Part shown: one piece after another, positions 34,330-42,367 of the stretch
Layout: each line of letters starts with the position of its first letter
Position numbering within the stretch: position 1 is the stretch's first letter
NCBI RefSeq assembly: GCF_947489035.1
Contig: NZ_CANLCI010000009.1
Span: 62,001-126,000, forward strand
Direction: 5' to 3'
Source: an uncultured Ferrimonas sp.
GTDB lineage: Bacteria > Pseudomonadota > Gammaproteobacteria > Enterobacterales > Shewanellaceae
Length of the DNA: 64,000 nt
Made by a program: the position numbers and the translations under genes
Notes under the pieces: model-generated
Told to the model about the DNA's origin: nothing
The model's database searches: none
The model's input: only the letters and a program-made list of their open reading frames with translations

Positions 34330-36171
34330 TTAGTGCCCCTTGGCCGCCAGCACCACCCACACGGTTTTCGTTAACACCTGTAACTCCATTAAGAGGTAGG
34401 TGCTGATGCTGCACAAAGCGGCGGCGTAGGCATGATCAAACTGCAACTTGGTTTGCACATCCTCAAGGCAGGTATCACCGGCTTGATTCACTTGAGCCAG
34501 CCCGGTTAAGCCCGGACGCAGGCCGTAGGTGCGCTCTAAGTAAAACGGCAGCCGCTGTTCGAGCTCGCCACAAAACTGCGGCCGTTCTGGCCGTGGCCCC
34601 ACCAGCGACAGTTGCCCCGTAAGCACCTGCCACAGTTGCGGCAGTTCATCTAAGCGCGTTGCCCGCAAAACCGCCCCAACCCGAGTAATACGCTGATCAT
34701 TCGGCCGCGCCCATTGCGCTCCGGTGGCCTCGGCATCAACGGTCATGGTGCGAAATTTGGTGATGTAGATCAGCTCGGTTTTGTCGGCATAACGAGCCCC
34801 TACCCGCAGCTGTCGATAAAACACCGGCCCAGTTGAATCCAGCTTAATCGCCAGCGCCACCAACGGCAGCAGCGGCGCCACCAACCCTAACCCCAGCAGG
34901 GAAAACAGCAGATCAACACTGCGCTTGATCCCGCTCACCAATGGCGGCTGATAGGGTTCACCCTGATCCAACATGGCGTTATCTGCGGTTTGCGGCGGCG
35001 TTTGGGGGGCAGAGCTGGGTTGCCATGCCCGCCGCGATGACGCCGGTTGCGTTCGCCCCTGCCAACTAGGGCGGATCCCAACCAGCGCCCCAAGGCAGCC
35101 CATCGTCGCCCCTTGCAAGGCCAAGCTGAGGTGGGCAACGGTGCCTTTCCCGCCCACATGGGGCCACAGCAACACCACCACCACTGGCAGCATTGCCGCC
35201 AGTGCCACCAGCGCGCCCAGCCACTGGCTGAGTACCGCCAGCGCCGACAACAGCATCACGGGCACCAGCATCGGCACCGCCGCCCGCAGCCCCTTGCCAC
35301 ACAGCGCCATCAGCCGCTGCGGCCAGGCTTTGGCGCGCATCGCCTGCCATAACGGCGCCAGCTGCTGCACATTGCCAGCCGCAATTCGGCGCCGCTGGGC
35401 GAACAACGCTTCGCTGCTGCGTGGGGCGATATCAACGGCTTTCAGCTGCGGGGCCAATACCGCTTTCTGGCCTTGCGCGATCACCTGCATCACCAGTGCA
35501 AAATCGTCGTTGATGCAATCGGCAGGCAGCGGTTGGATCAGGTGGCTGCGCAGGGCTAAGGCTGCGCCGGTGCCCCCCATTAAGTGGCCACTGGCGCCCT
35601 CGCCTTGGCGCAGCTGATTCAGTTGCTGCCAGTGCTGGTGTAAACGCCGATCCATGCCATGGCAGTAAGCGCCGCTCACGGCGCCCACATCGGGCACATT
35701 AAAGTAGCCATCAACCTGCGCTAACGCATCGTGGCTCAGCAGCGCCGAACAATCGCTTAGTAATACCCAATCGCAGCGCGGTTGCAGCCGTGGCAGATGT
35801 TGATTCAAGCGAAAGCATTTGCCGCGATTATGGCGATGATTAAACAGCTGCAAGCGGATCCCTTGTTGCTGGTAGGCAACGCGAAACTCCGCCGCCACCG
35901 CCGCGCTGTTATCGCTGCAACCATCCAGCACCACCCGCACCGTCAACTGTGCCCCTGGGAAACGCTGCTTCAGCAAATTATTCAGCTTAAAACGCAGCGA
36001 TCGGGCTTCGTTATAACAGGGGATCAGCACCACGACTTGCCGCCGAGCCCACACGGCTGTAGCGGCAGTATCGGCCACGGCTTGCCCCGAAGCCTGTTGC
36101 CGCATCCAGCGCGGGTAAAGCCACAGATGGATCAACAGCAGTAACGTTGAGATCAGAAAAATAAGCAGCAT
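34330..36171 (-). CDS. Fused GT2 glycosyltransferase and undecaprenyl-phosphate sugar phosphotransferase (SypQ-SypR-like fusion)
   Basis: 613 residues from ATG 36171. N-terminal TM, then a GT2 domain (~45-300: VVVLIPCYNEARSL, VVLDGCSDNSAA, LLSDCSAL as DxD region, INDDF, QRRRIAAGN as QxxRW-like), two TM helices (~310-365), a Pro/Gln-rich linker, then a WcaJ-type phosphoglycosyltransferase domain (~415-613: KRSVDLLFSLLGLG membrane hairpin, YITKFRTMTVDAE, LDELPQLWQVLTGQLSLVGPRPE, YGLRPGLTGLAQV). The second half would start glycan synthesis by moving a sugar-phosphate onto undecaprenyl phosphate. In V. fischeri these are separate neighbouring genes, sypQ and sypR. Confidence 0.88.
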   Translation of the reverse strand: MLLIFLISTLLLLIHLWLYPRWMRQQASGQAVADTAATAVWARRQVVVLIPCYNEARSLRFKLNNLLKQRFPGAQLTVRVVLDGCSDNSAAVAAEFRVAYQQQGIRLQLFNHRHNRGKCFRLNQHLPRLQPRCDWVLLSDCSALLSHDALAQVDGYFNVPDVGAVSGAYCHGMDRRLHQHWQQLNQLRQGEGASGHLMGGTGAALALRSHLIQPLPADCINDDFALVMQVIAQGQKAVLAPQLKAVDIAPRSSEALFAQRRRIAAGNVQQLAPLWQAMRAKAWPQRLMALCGKGLRAAVPMLVPVMLLSALAVLSQWLGALVALAAMLPVVVVLLWPHVGGKGTVAHLSLALQGATMGCLGALVGIRPSWQGRTQPASSRRAWQPSSAPQTPPQTADNAMLDQGEPYQPPLVSGIKRSVDLLFSLLGLGLVAPLLPLVALAIKLDSTGPVFYRQLRVGARYADKTELIYITKFRTMTVDAEATGAQWARPNDQRITRVGAVLRATRLDELPQLWQVLTGQLSLVGPRPERPQFCGELEQRLPFYLERTYGLRPGLTGLAQVNQAGDTCLEDVQTKLQFDHAYAAALCSISTYLLMELQVLTKTVWVVLAAKGH

Positions 36172-36172
36172 G

Positions 36173-37285
36173 TTAGCCCTCCGCCAGCAGTTGCTGATAG
36201 TGGTGTTGGTATTGATGTTGATATTCAGAGGCCATCGCCTCAAGCCCGCCACTGGCCAGCGCAAAGGCGCGAGCCGCCTGCTGTTGCGCCGCAGCCAGCC
36301 GATGTTGCGTTGCCGTTTGGTGCGCCTGTTGCAGCGCCGCCGACCAAGACTCCGCCGCCGTCAGCAAGCGGCTGCTGCTGGGGCACAACAGCTGAGCGCA
36401 ACTGCCCACATCGGCGCACAGCACTGGCAACCCACAGCTTTGCGCTTCCCACAACGCCATTGGCGCCCCTTCGTCGGCGCTGCACAGGCAGTATTGATCC
36501 AGCGCTTGGTACACCAACTCCGGTTGATCGTGGTGGCCTAAGAAGTGGCAGCGCGAAGCCACCTTCAGCTGCTGCGCCAGTTGTTGCAGTGACTGACGAC
36601 AAGGGCCATCCCCCGCCAGCACCAGCTGCGCCGATGGGGGTAACGACACCAACGCCTGCACCAGCAGCTGCAGCTGCTTCACCGGCACCAAACGCGCCAC
36701 CGCACCGAACAGCCACGCCTGTTGCGGCAACTGCAACTGCAATTGCTGCCGCGCTTGGGCTTTGTCCGCCGGACAAAAGCGATTGGTATCAACGCGATTC
36801 AATACCACCGCATCCACACCACACCCCAAAGCTTGCAGTTGCTGAGCAACGTTGTCGGCATTCGCCACGCTGGTGGCACCGCTGGTCGCCAATGCCAACC
36901 GCGTTAGCCAACGGGCCTTGGGCTGACGCAGATGCCACGCATCATGGTGGGTGTGCAGCTGCACAATGGGGCTGGCACCGGCGCAGGCCAAGGCGCCATA
37001 CAGCAACGGCCCAATATGATGGCTGTGCAAGCACTGCACCTGCTGCTGCCGTAATTGCTGTCGCAGCCGCTGAGGCAGCTGCCAATCCAGCCCAGAGGTT
37101 TTGCCTAAGCCGTGCACATGCTTGAATTGACGCAGCAACGGCCACTCATCTTTAAGCTGTTCGGTGCTGCCTTCGAGGGAAAAATAGTGCAACTGATGCT
37201 GCTGACTTAAGTGCTGGCCCAGTGCCAACACCATGGTTTCTAAGCCGCCAGGGTTAAAACGTTGAACCAGTTGGGCAATGATCAT
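36173..37285 (-). CDS. Glycosyltransferase family 4 (SypP-like position)
   Basis: 370 residues. N-terminal QRFNPGGLETMVLALG is the acceptor-domain loop; SHHIGPLLYGALA follows. The donor domain has LFGAVARLVPVKQ, LVLAGDGPCRQSL and CSADEGAPMALWEAQSCGLPVLCADVG (E-X7-E). It lies between the Wzz-like and the GT2-phosphotransferase fusion genes, overlapping the former by 4 bp and 1 bp from the latter. Gln-rich composition is shared with the rest of the locus. The sugar is unknown. Confidence 0.87.
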   Translation of the reverse strand: MIIAQLVQRFNPGGLETMVLALGQHLSQQHQLHYFSLEGSTEQLKDEWPLLRQFKHVHGLGKTSGLDWQLPQRLRQQLRQQQVQCLHSHHIGPLLYGALACAGASPIVQLHTHHDAWHLRQPKARWLTRLALATSGATSVANADNVAQQLQALGCGVDAVVLNRVDTNRFCPADKAQARQQLQLQLPQQAWLFGAVARLVPVKQLQLLVQALVSLPPSAQLVLAGDGPCRQSLQQLAQQLKVASRCHFLGHHDQPELVYQALDQYCLCSADEGAPMALWEAQSCGLPVLCADVGSCAQLLCPSSSRLLTAAESWSAALQQAHQTATQHRLAAAQQQAARAFALASGGLEAMASEYQHQYQHHYQQLLAEG

Positions 37286-38712
37286 CGGCTTGGCCTCGTT
37301 TCGGTGAAGGTCAGCTCGGCTGCCAGCTGTTGCAGCTGAACTCGGGCATAGATGCGCTGATCACACAGCGCTTGAATGGTTGCCCACGCGATCCCCAGCG
37401 CCAGCCCTCCGGCGAGGCCAAACAACACATTAATAAACCACGGCAACTCAAGGCTGCGGCTGGGGTAATTGGGGGCGTCGATCACTTGGATTTTATTGGG
37501 GGCTTCAAACATCCCCAGTTCGCTGGTCACACGGGCTTTTTCGTAGCGCACCAGCAGCTCTTGATACAGTTCGCGCCGCCCCAGCGCCAACCGCTCCAAC
37601 TCAGCCAATTTGCGCTCAACCGCGGCGCTTTGGCTCATCCGCTCACCAATGCGTTGGCGGTGTTGTTGCAACAGTTCCAGTTCACTTTGCAGCCCCGCCA
37701 GTTGGTTTTGCGCTTGCTGCAACTGGCGCAGCTGCGACACCAATATCGGCGTTTGCCCTTCGCTGCTGTCGATGGTGCTGGCCAGCTGCCACAGGTTGTC
37801 TAGGTGCTGTTCCAGATCGTAAGGTTTGGCGTTCAATAAACGCTGTTTCTCGCTTTGCAATTGCGACAAACGCGCCTGCACCGCCTTCACCGCCGAATGA
37901 CGCGGGGTATAGCGCCCTTTCAACTGCGCCAATTCCGTTTGGGTGCGCACAATGCGCTGCTCAATCTCGCCCATTAGCGGGCTGGCACTGGCCAGCTGAT
38001 TTTTGACCGACAGTAAGCGCGACTGCGCCCCTTCAATGGCGATCCGCTGTTGGCGGATTTTGGTTTCCGCTTCCAGTAAGGCCAGGTTGTTGGCCCCCAG
38101 CAGATCCGGCAGCAGCGCCGCATTTTGTTGTTTAAAGCTGGCCAGTTGTTGCTCGACCTCATTCAGGCTCTGCTCTTGCCGCTGCAGTTGCACCTGTAAA
38201 AACCGTTGCGAGTCTTCCACCGCCCGTTGCCCCGGCGCCATTAAACGGCGCTGAAAGCTGACGGAAAACGAAGTTAAAATGGTTTGGGCTAATGCCGCTT
38301 GCGGCCAGATCACTTGCAGCCGCACCAAGCTGTCGCCCATCACTTCCATCGACACCGCATCACGCAACTTCGCTCGCACCATGGCCGCTTCGGCTTCGCT
38401 GCTTGTGGCATCAATCAAGCCGCTGTGCTCTGCCACCTCTTGCAGCAGTTGCCGCGACCCTAGCAAGGCGCGCAGCCCCGACAGTCGCTGCTTAAGTTGC
38501 ACCGCCACCGACATGTCTTTTAAAAAGGGGTTGGCCAATGCCGACTCTTGCAGCAGCATCACCGTATGGCTGCGGTAGCGATTATCCCCCAGCTCACCTT
38601 TGAGCCACAGCAGCGCAGCTAACCCCAGAGCGGGCAACCACAACGCCAGTCGCCAACACCACAAATGGTACAACCAGCGATAGAAGAACAACTGCGCCGA
38701 GTCACTGAGCAT
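37282..38712 (-). CDS. Chain-length determinant/Wzz-like protein (SypO-like)
   Basis: 476 residues: TM ~18-38, a long periplasmic coiled-coil region rich in Gln/Leu (about 170-390), a Pro-rich PNKIQVIDAPNYPSRS segment typical of Wzz/BexC before the second membrane helix (FINVLFGLAGGLALGIAWA, ~425-450), and a short cytosolic tail with no kinase domain. It would set polymer length and couple polymerisation to export, with the separate SypD-like protein as cytosolic partner. It overlaps the lipoprotein gene upstream by 11 bp. Confidence 0.85.
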   Translation of the reverse strand: MLSDSAQLFFYRWLYHLWCWRLALWLPALGLAALLWLKGELGDNRYRSHTVMLLQESALANPFLKDMSVAVQLKQRLSGLRALLGSRQLLQEVAEHSGLIDATSSEAEAAMVRAKLRDAVSMEVMGDSLVRLQVIWPQAALAQTILTSFSVSFQRRLMAPGQRAVEDSQRFLQVQLQRQEQSLNEVEQQLASFKQQNAALLPDLLGANNLALLEAETKIRQQRIAIEGAQSRLLSVKNQLASASPLMGEIEQRIVRTQTELAQLKGRYTPRHSAVKAVQARLSQLQSEKQRLLNAKPYDLEQHLDNLWQLASTIDSSEGQTPILVSQLRQLQQAQNQLAGLQSELELLQQHRQRIGERMSQSAAVERKLAELERLALGRRELYQELLVRYEKARVTSELGMFEAPNKIQVIDAPNYPSRSLELPWFINVLFGLAGGLALGIAWATIQALCDQRIYARVQLQQLAAELTFTETRPSR

Positions 38713-39091
38713 GGGTCAGCCCCACGGTAATTTGATCGGCGGCTAACGCCGGTTGATAACGGCAATCAATTTGGCCTTGGTAGCCCAATTGGCGCAGCCC
38801 CGTTTCCAGCTGCCGCTGCCGTTGCTGACCTACCAGCGCTCGCTGCCATAACGGTTGTTGTTGGTTGCTCGGACCAACCGCAATAGCCAAACGAGCACTG
38901 GCAAGTAGCTGGGGAGTCAGATGTTGCCCAAGCAGCCAAGCGGCCGATTGATCCGCTTGCCATTGCAACACTAACGGCTGCCCCAGCGTGGTGCCGGTGG
39001 GCGCAGAGGATGAACCGGTGCTGGCACAACCAACGTTCAACAACAACGCCACGGCCCACAACGGGGCAAGATGGTGATAACGACGACGCAT
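38702..39091 (-). CDS. Small lipoprotein of the polysaccharide locus, unknown
   Basis: 129 residues with a lipoprotein signal ending LLNVGC (Cys22) after a basic MRRRYHH start. The mature part is Ser/Thr/Gln-rich with PLVLQWQADQSAAWLLGQ and an RLAIAVGPS segment; two Cys in all (the lipidated one and CRYQP). No family is recognised. As first gene of the Wzz-GT-GT2/PGT operon, behind a sigma54-type promoter, it probably has a structural role in secretion at the outer membrane. Confidence 0.72.
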   Translation of the reverse strand: MRRRYHHLAPLWAVALLLNVGCASTGSSSAPTGTTLGQPLVLQWQADQSAAWLLGQHLTPQLLASARLAIAVGPSNQQQPLWQRALVGQQRQRQLETGLRQLGYQGQIDCRYQPALAADQITVGLTHAQ

Positions 39092-39171
39092 GATCTGGCT
39101 CCTTACCTATCCGCTTCAACCCACGTCAATCTGCATGGGGTAAAGCGTGAATGGGGTGTCTACCAGTGTTA

Positions 39172-39189
39172 TTGCAGGAACCAGGCCAA
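39172..39189 (-). promoter_or_regulatory. Sigma54-type promoter of the lipoprotein-Wzz-GT operon
   Basis: On the minus strand TTGGCCTGGTTCCTGCAA: TTGGC and TGCA with exact GG-N10-GC spacing, ~80 bp before the ATG at 39091. Confidence 0.72.
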
Positions 39190-39235
39190 CAAAATAATCG
39201 TTATTAATCAATTAAGTAAAAATGAACTCGGCGAG

Positions 39236-40333
39236 CTATTGCAGTTTGCAACTCGGGAGTTGCAGCCGTTGGCATAGGCTGTCAGCTCGGTGCTGCCAGC
39301 TTTCCCCCGCCACCTGCCGCCGGATCCCAGCCCGATGAGGTTTGGTTTGCAACGTTTGCACAATTTGGGTCACGAACCCCTGCCAGCCCTCCCCCGTTGC
39401 GATGCCGCAGCGATACTGAGATAACGCCGCAAATGGGCTGCTGATCACCGGCACGCCAGCGGCCAGATATTCTCTTAACTTCAATGGGTTACAAGCGGCG
39501 ATCTGGGCATTGCGCTTAAACGGCAACAGCGCCACATCAAAGTGCTGCACGTAAGCAGGCAACTGCTGATGGGGTTTAAACGGCAGTAGGTGCACATTCG
39601 CTAACCGCAGCAATTTATCGGGGCACTCGCCACGGTGGCCAATCAGCACCAACTGGCACTGGGGCAGTTGCTGCGCCAACTGATGCAGCAGCTCAAAATC
39701 GATCCAAGCCGCTAAGCTGCCATAAAAGCCCAATATCGGCCCCTCGGGCAGATCGTCCGGCCTCGGCTGGGGGCGACTGAATTTAACCAGCTCGACCCCG
39801 TGGGGCAGCACACTGGCATTCGCGTGAGGCAGCTTGTGCAGCAGGGTTTCACTGGCACAAAACAGGTGCTGACAGCGCGCCAACAACCGCTGTTCACACT
39901 CAACCACAGGCTGATGCTGCACCCCCGCCAGCGCTGAAAAATCATCGCCGCAGTAGTAGATCACCTCGGCCTTGGGGTACAGGCTCAGGTAATCCACCGC
40001 ACTAGGCAATGCGCACCAGATGTAATCAAAATCGCCATAGGGCTGGAGCTGCCGCGCAAGCTGCTGGCGGTTATGGCGCTGCAACCAGCGCGACTGCGCC
40101 AGTGGCCAGACTTTAGGGGCTATCACTGGAAACGGCGCGTGCTCACCTGCGCTGTGGCTTTGAGCTAACCCCTTTCGCAGCAGGCGGCGCAGATCCGTCA
40201 GCCTTGGCTGGCGTAAGCCAATGGAGTTCACCCACACCAATCGAAACTGTTTTTGCAACGCCAAGGCTAAGTGTTGCGAACTGGAGGGCAACCTGCCCCA
40301 ATCTTCGCCGAAAATAAGCATTGATGGTTTCAT
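39236..40333 (-). CDS. Glycosyltransferase (GT4-like, last gene of assembly operon)
   Basis: 365 residues from ATG 40333, whose ATGA overlaps the stop of the acetyltransferase gene. N-terminal MLIFGEDWGRLPSSSQHLALAL is an atypical acceptor loop. YIWCALPSAVDYL and VIYYCGDDFSAL follow, and the donor domain shows ILGFYGSLAAWIDFELL and NPLKLREYLAAGVPVISS. This pattern is seen in GT4 enzymes of exopolysaccharide loci. The sugar is unknown. The end of the gene carries the operator dyad of the next operon. Confidence 0.8.
   Translation of the reverse strand: MKPSMLIFGEDWGRLPSSSQHLALALQKQFRLVWVNSIGLRQPRLTDLRRLLRKGLAQSHSAGEHAPFPVIAPKVWPLAQSRWLQRHNRQQLARQLQPYGDFDYIWCALPSAVDYLSLYPKAEVIYYCGDDFSALAGVQHQPVVECEQRLLARCQHLFCASETLLHKLPHANASVLPHGVELVKFSRPQPRPDDLPEGPILGFYGSLAAWIDFELLHQLAQQLPQCQLVLIGHRGECPDKLLRLANVHLLPFKPHQQLPAYVQHFDVALLPFKRNAQIAACNPLKLREYLAAGVPVISSPFAALSQYRCGIATGEGWQGFVTQIVQTLQTKPHRAGIRRQVAGESWQHRADSLCQRLQLPSCKLQ
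39239..39251. promoter_or_regulatory. LuxO-type operator dyad, copy 1
   Basis: TTGCA-GTT-TGCAA, a perfect 5-bp inverted repeat with 3-bp centre, 50 bp upstream of the sigma54 element at 39172-39189. It overlaps the last codons of the preceding glycosyltransferase gene. The same 13 bases recur at 45015-45027. LuxO sites in Vibrio have the form TTGCA-W3-TGCAA. Confidence 0.65.
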
Positions 40334-40992
40334 TGTGGCGTCTCCAACATGCGGATCACGCGCGCCGGATTGCCGCCAACCAGCGCGTGAGCCGGCATCG
40401 ACTTGGTGACCACGCTGCCGGCGGCCACCACGGTGCCAGCGCCGATGTCGACCCCCGCGACCACGATCACCCCGGTGCCCAGCCAAACATCCCGTTGCAA
40501 GCGGATCGGCCGCGCTTGTTGCGGCAGTTCCGGTAACCCTTGCGCCCGCGCCTCGGCGTTCAGTGGGTGGCCGGGGTAACCCGCCAGCAACACTTTCGGC
40601 GCCAGCCGCACGTTGTCTTCAATCACAATCTGAGTCCCTACGGCAATGCTGTTTTGCCAGCCAATGTCGACGTTATTGCCAACGCTCAAGCGGCTGTTGG
40701 CGCGGCCACAAATGGTGCTAACGCCGCTCATGCGGCAGCCGCTGCCCATGGTTATCGCCACTGGCCCTAATTTTTGCGGCAAGCCGCTGTACAGGTAGAG
40801 CCCATCACCGCCCTCAATTTGGCTGCGCCACAGCGGGGTCCACAGCAGTGTGCGCGCCAACAGCGCCAGCCCTTGGCGACTGCCTTGCAACAACCACAGC
40901 AATGGCCGATAGATCAGTTGCAACGGCGGTGCATGCCACTGCCGTAGTTGATGATAATGGGGGCGTAACCACGCCTTAATTGCAATTTGCAT
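40330..40992 (-). CDS. Hexapeptide-repeat acyltransferase (SypM-like)
   Basis: 220 residues. The N-terminal ~65 residues are a basic/hydrophobic extension; from there left-handed beta-helix hexapeptides run: CGRANSRLSVGNNVDIG, IVIEDNVRLAPKV, and the C-terminal VWLGTGVIVVAGVDIGAGTVVAAGSVVTKSMPAHALVGGNPARVIR typical of O-acetyltransferases of the LacA/NodL/WbbJ type. It would O-acetylate the repeat unit, using acetyl-CoA. It overlaps the Wzy gene by 17 bp and the next gene by 4. Confidence 0.87.
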   Translation of the reverse strand: MQIAIKAWLRPHYHQLRQWHAPPLQLIYRPLLWLLQGSRQGLALLARTLLWTPLWRSQIEGGDGLYLYSGLPQKLGPVAITMGSGCRMSGVSTICGRANSRLSVGNNVDIGWQNSIAVGTQIVIEDNVRLAPKVLLAGYPGHPLNAEARAQGLPELPQQARPIRLQRDVWLGTGVIVVAGVDIGAGTVVAAGSVVTKSMPAHALVGGNPARVIRMLETPQ

Positions 40993-42367
40993 AACCGTTC
41001 TCCGAAGTGATGCGCCATTGGGCCCAGATCAGCGCTGCCATGATGTACAGCGGCCACGTGAAGGCTTGGGTCAGGAAGGTGCCGCCGATGCCAAAGCCCA
41101 CTACCCCAGCAAAGCAAGCTAAGTGCCAACCGTTCGGATCGGCGTGGCTTAGCAGATGAAATGCCCGCCGTAACAGCAGCAAATAGAAACCGACAAACAA
41201 GATGAATCCGCTTAACCCCGCTTCGGCCATCACCTGAAACCAGCTGCTGTGCACCGCGTGGTTTTTGCCGTCCCAATGGGGGCTATGGAAGTAGTAGTTG
41301 GCGTAGAAGTTATCCAGCCCCACCCCCAGCAGCGGATTGGCTAACATCATTGAAAACGCCGCCTGCCAAGCGTAAAGCCGCCCTAAGGCCGATTCATCAA
41401 TGCCAGACTCAGCGGCACCGCCAGACTGACGCTCGGCGATCCCCGCCAGCGACAACAGCAACAGCAGCAACAGCGGCGCCAGTGCCCACAGCCAGCGCGG
41501 CAAGCGAAAGCGCCGCACCAACAACAAGCAGCTGATGGCAGCCAACCCCAGCAAGCCACCGCGACTTTGGGTGGCCAACATCGCCGCCAACAGCAGCAAG
41601 ACCACCAACGTGGCCAGCCATTGCCCTTGGGATCGTTGCAAACTGCGACTTAAGGCAAAGCTGAACGGCAACAACAGCACCAACGCCAGATCGTTTGGAT
41701 CCCCCAGCATCGAACCGTAGCTGCGGCCAATGGTGACTCGGCTGCCTTCCACCAGTTCGAGGCCATGATGGCTGTTATACAGCGCCACCAGCGCCACCAC
41801 GCCGCCGGCGATGATGATCCCCCAGCTCAGCCAATCGATATGCCGTTGCTGTTGCAGCAACCATGAACAGGCAAAGCACATCAGCACCACTTTGATCCAA
41901 CTGCCCAACAGGTAATTCAACGCCAAGCCGCTGTTGCTGGCCAAGAGCGCCCCCAGCACCGTCACGCCAAACAGCGCCAACAGCAACTTGCCTTCCGCCA
42001 ACAGAAAAGGGGTCAGGTTGCGTTCAATCATCAAGCGCCAGCCCAACACCAACAACGCCAATAAGGCGAGCAGTTGCGGCAACCGCAGCGGCAACAGCAG
42101 CGGGCTCAGTTCGTGCAACCGAAACGCCGACAGCAACACAAAGCCAACCACCACCGCGACCGCCAAATAACGCAGCAACACCAGCAGCCCTAACAGCGCC
42201 ACCGCTGCCAACAGCGGCAACCACGGCTGAGCAACACACAGCGCCGCCCCCAGCAACATCAGCAGCAATGCACCAATCAGTGATTGGCGGGAGGTATGGC
42301 GACCGCTTGCCTTGAGCCGCTGGCGTAAGCCCCGCAGGGGGGAAATCGCTCCAGAGTCTGGGATCAT
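40976..42367 (-). CDS. O-antigen polymerase/ligase-type membrane protein (Wzy, SypL-like)
   Basis: 463 residues from ATG 42367 (ATGA overlap with the flippase stop). About eleven hydrophobic helices; the Wzy_C domain shows ATQSRGGLLGLAA and, after a periplasmic loop with NPLLGVGLDNFYANY and HAVHSSWFQVMAEAGLSGFILF, the conserved H and the terminal helices. It would polymerise lipid-linked repeat units at the periplasmic face. O-antigen ligases have the same domain, but the position next to a Wzx gene favours Wzy. Confidence 0.87.
   Translation of the reverse strand: MIPDSGAISPLRGLRQRLKASGRHTSRQSLIGALLLMLLGAALCVAQPWLPLLAAVALLGLLVLLRYLAVAVVVGFVLLSAFRLHELSPLLLPLRLPQLLALLALLVLGWRLMIERNLTPFLLAEGKLLLALFGVTVLGALLASNSGLALNYLLGSWIKVVLMCFACSWLLQQQRHIDWLSWGIIIAGGVVALVALYNSHHGLELVEGSRVTIGRSYGSMLGDPNDLALVLLLPFSFALSRSLQRSQGQWLATLVVLLLLAAMLATQSRGGLLGLAAISCLLLVRRFRLPRWLWALAPLLLLLLLSLAGIAERQSGGAAESGIDESALGRLYAWQAAFSMMLANPLLGVGLDNFYANYYFHSPHWDGKNHAVHSSWFQVMAEAGLSGFILFVGFYLLLLRRAFHLLSHADPNGWHLACFAGVVGFGIGGTFLTQAFTWPLYIMAALIWAQWRITSENGYANCN

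Noticed and set aside
36310-37125. Long plus-strand and alternative minus-strand frames in the GT4 gene 36173-37285
   Set aside because: They are Ala/Pro/Gly-rich shadows caused by high GC and Gln-rich coding in the real frame.
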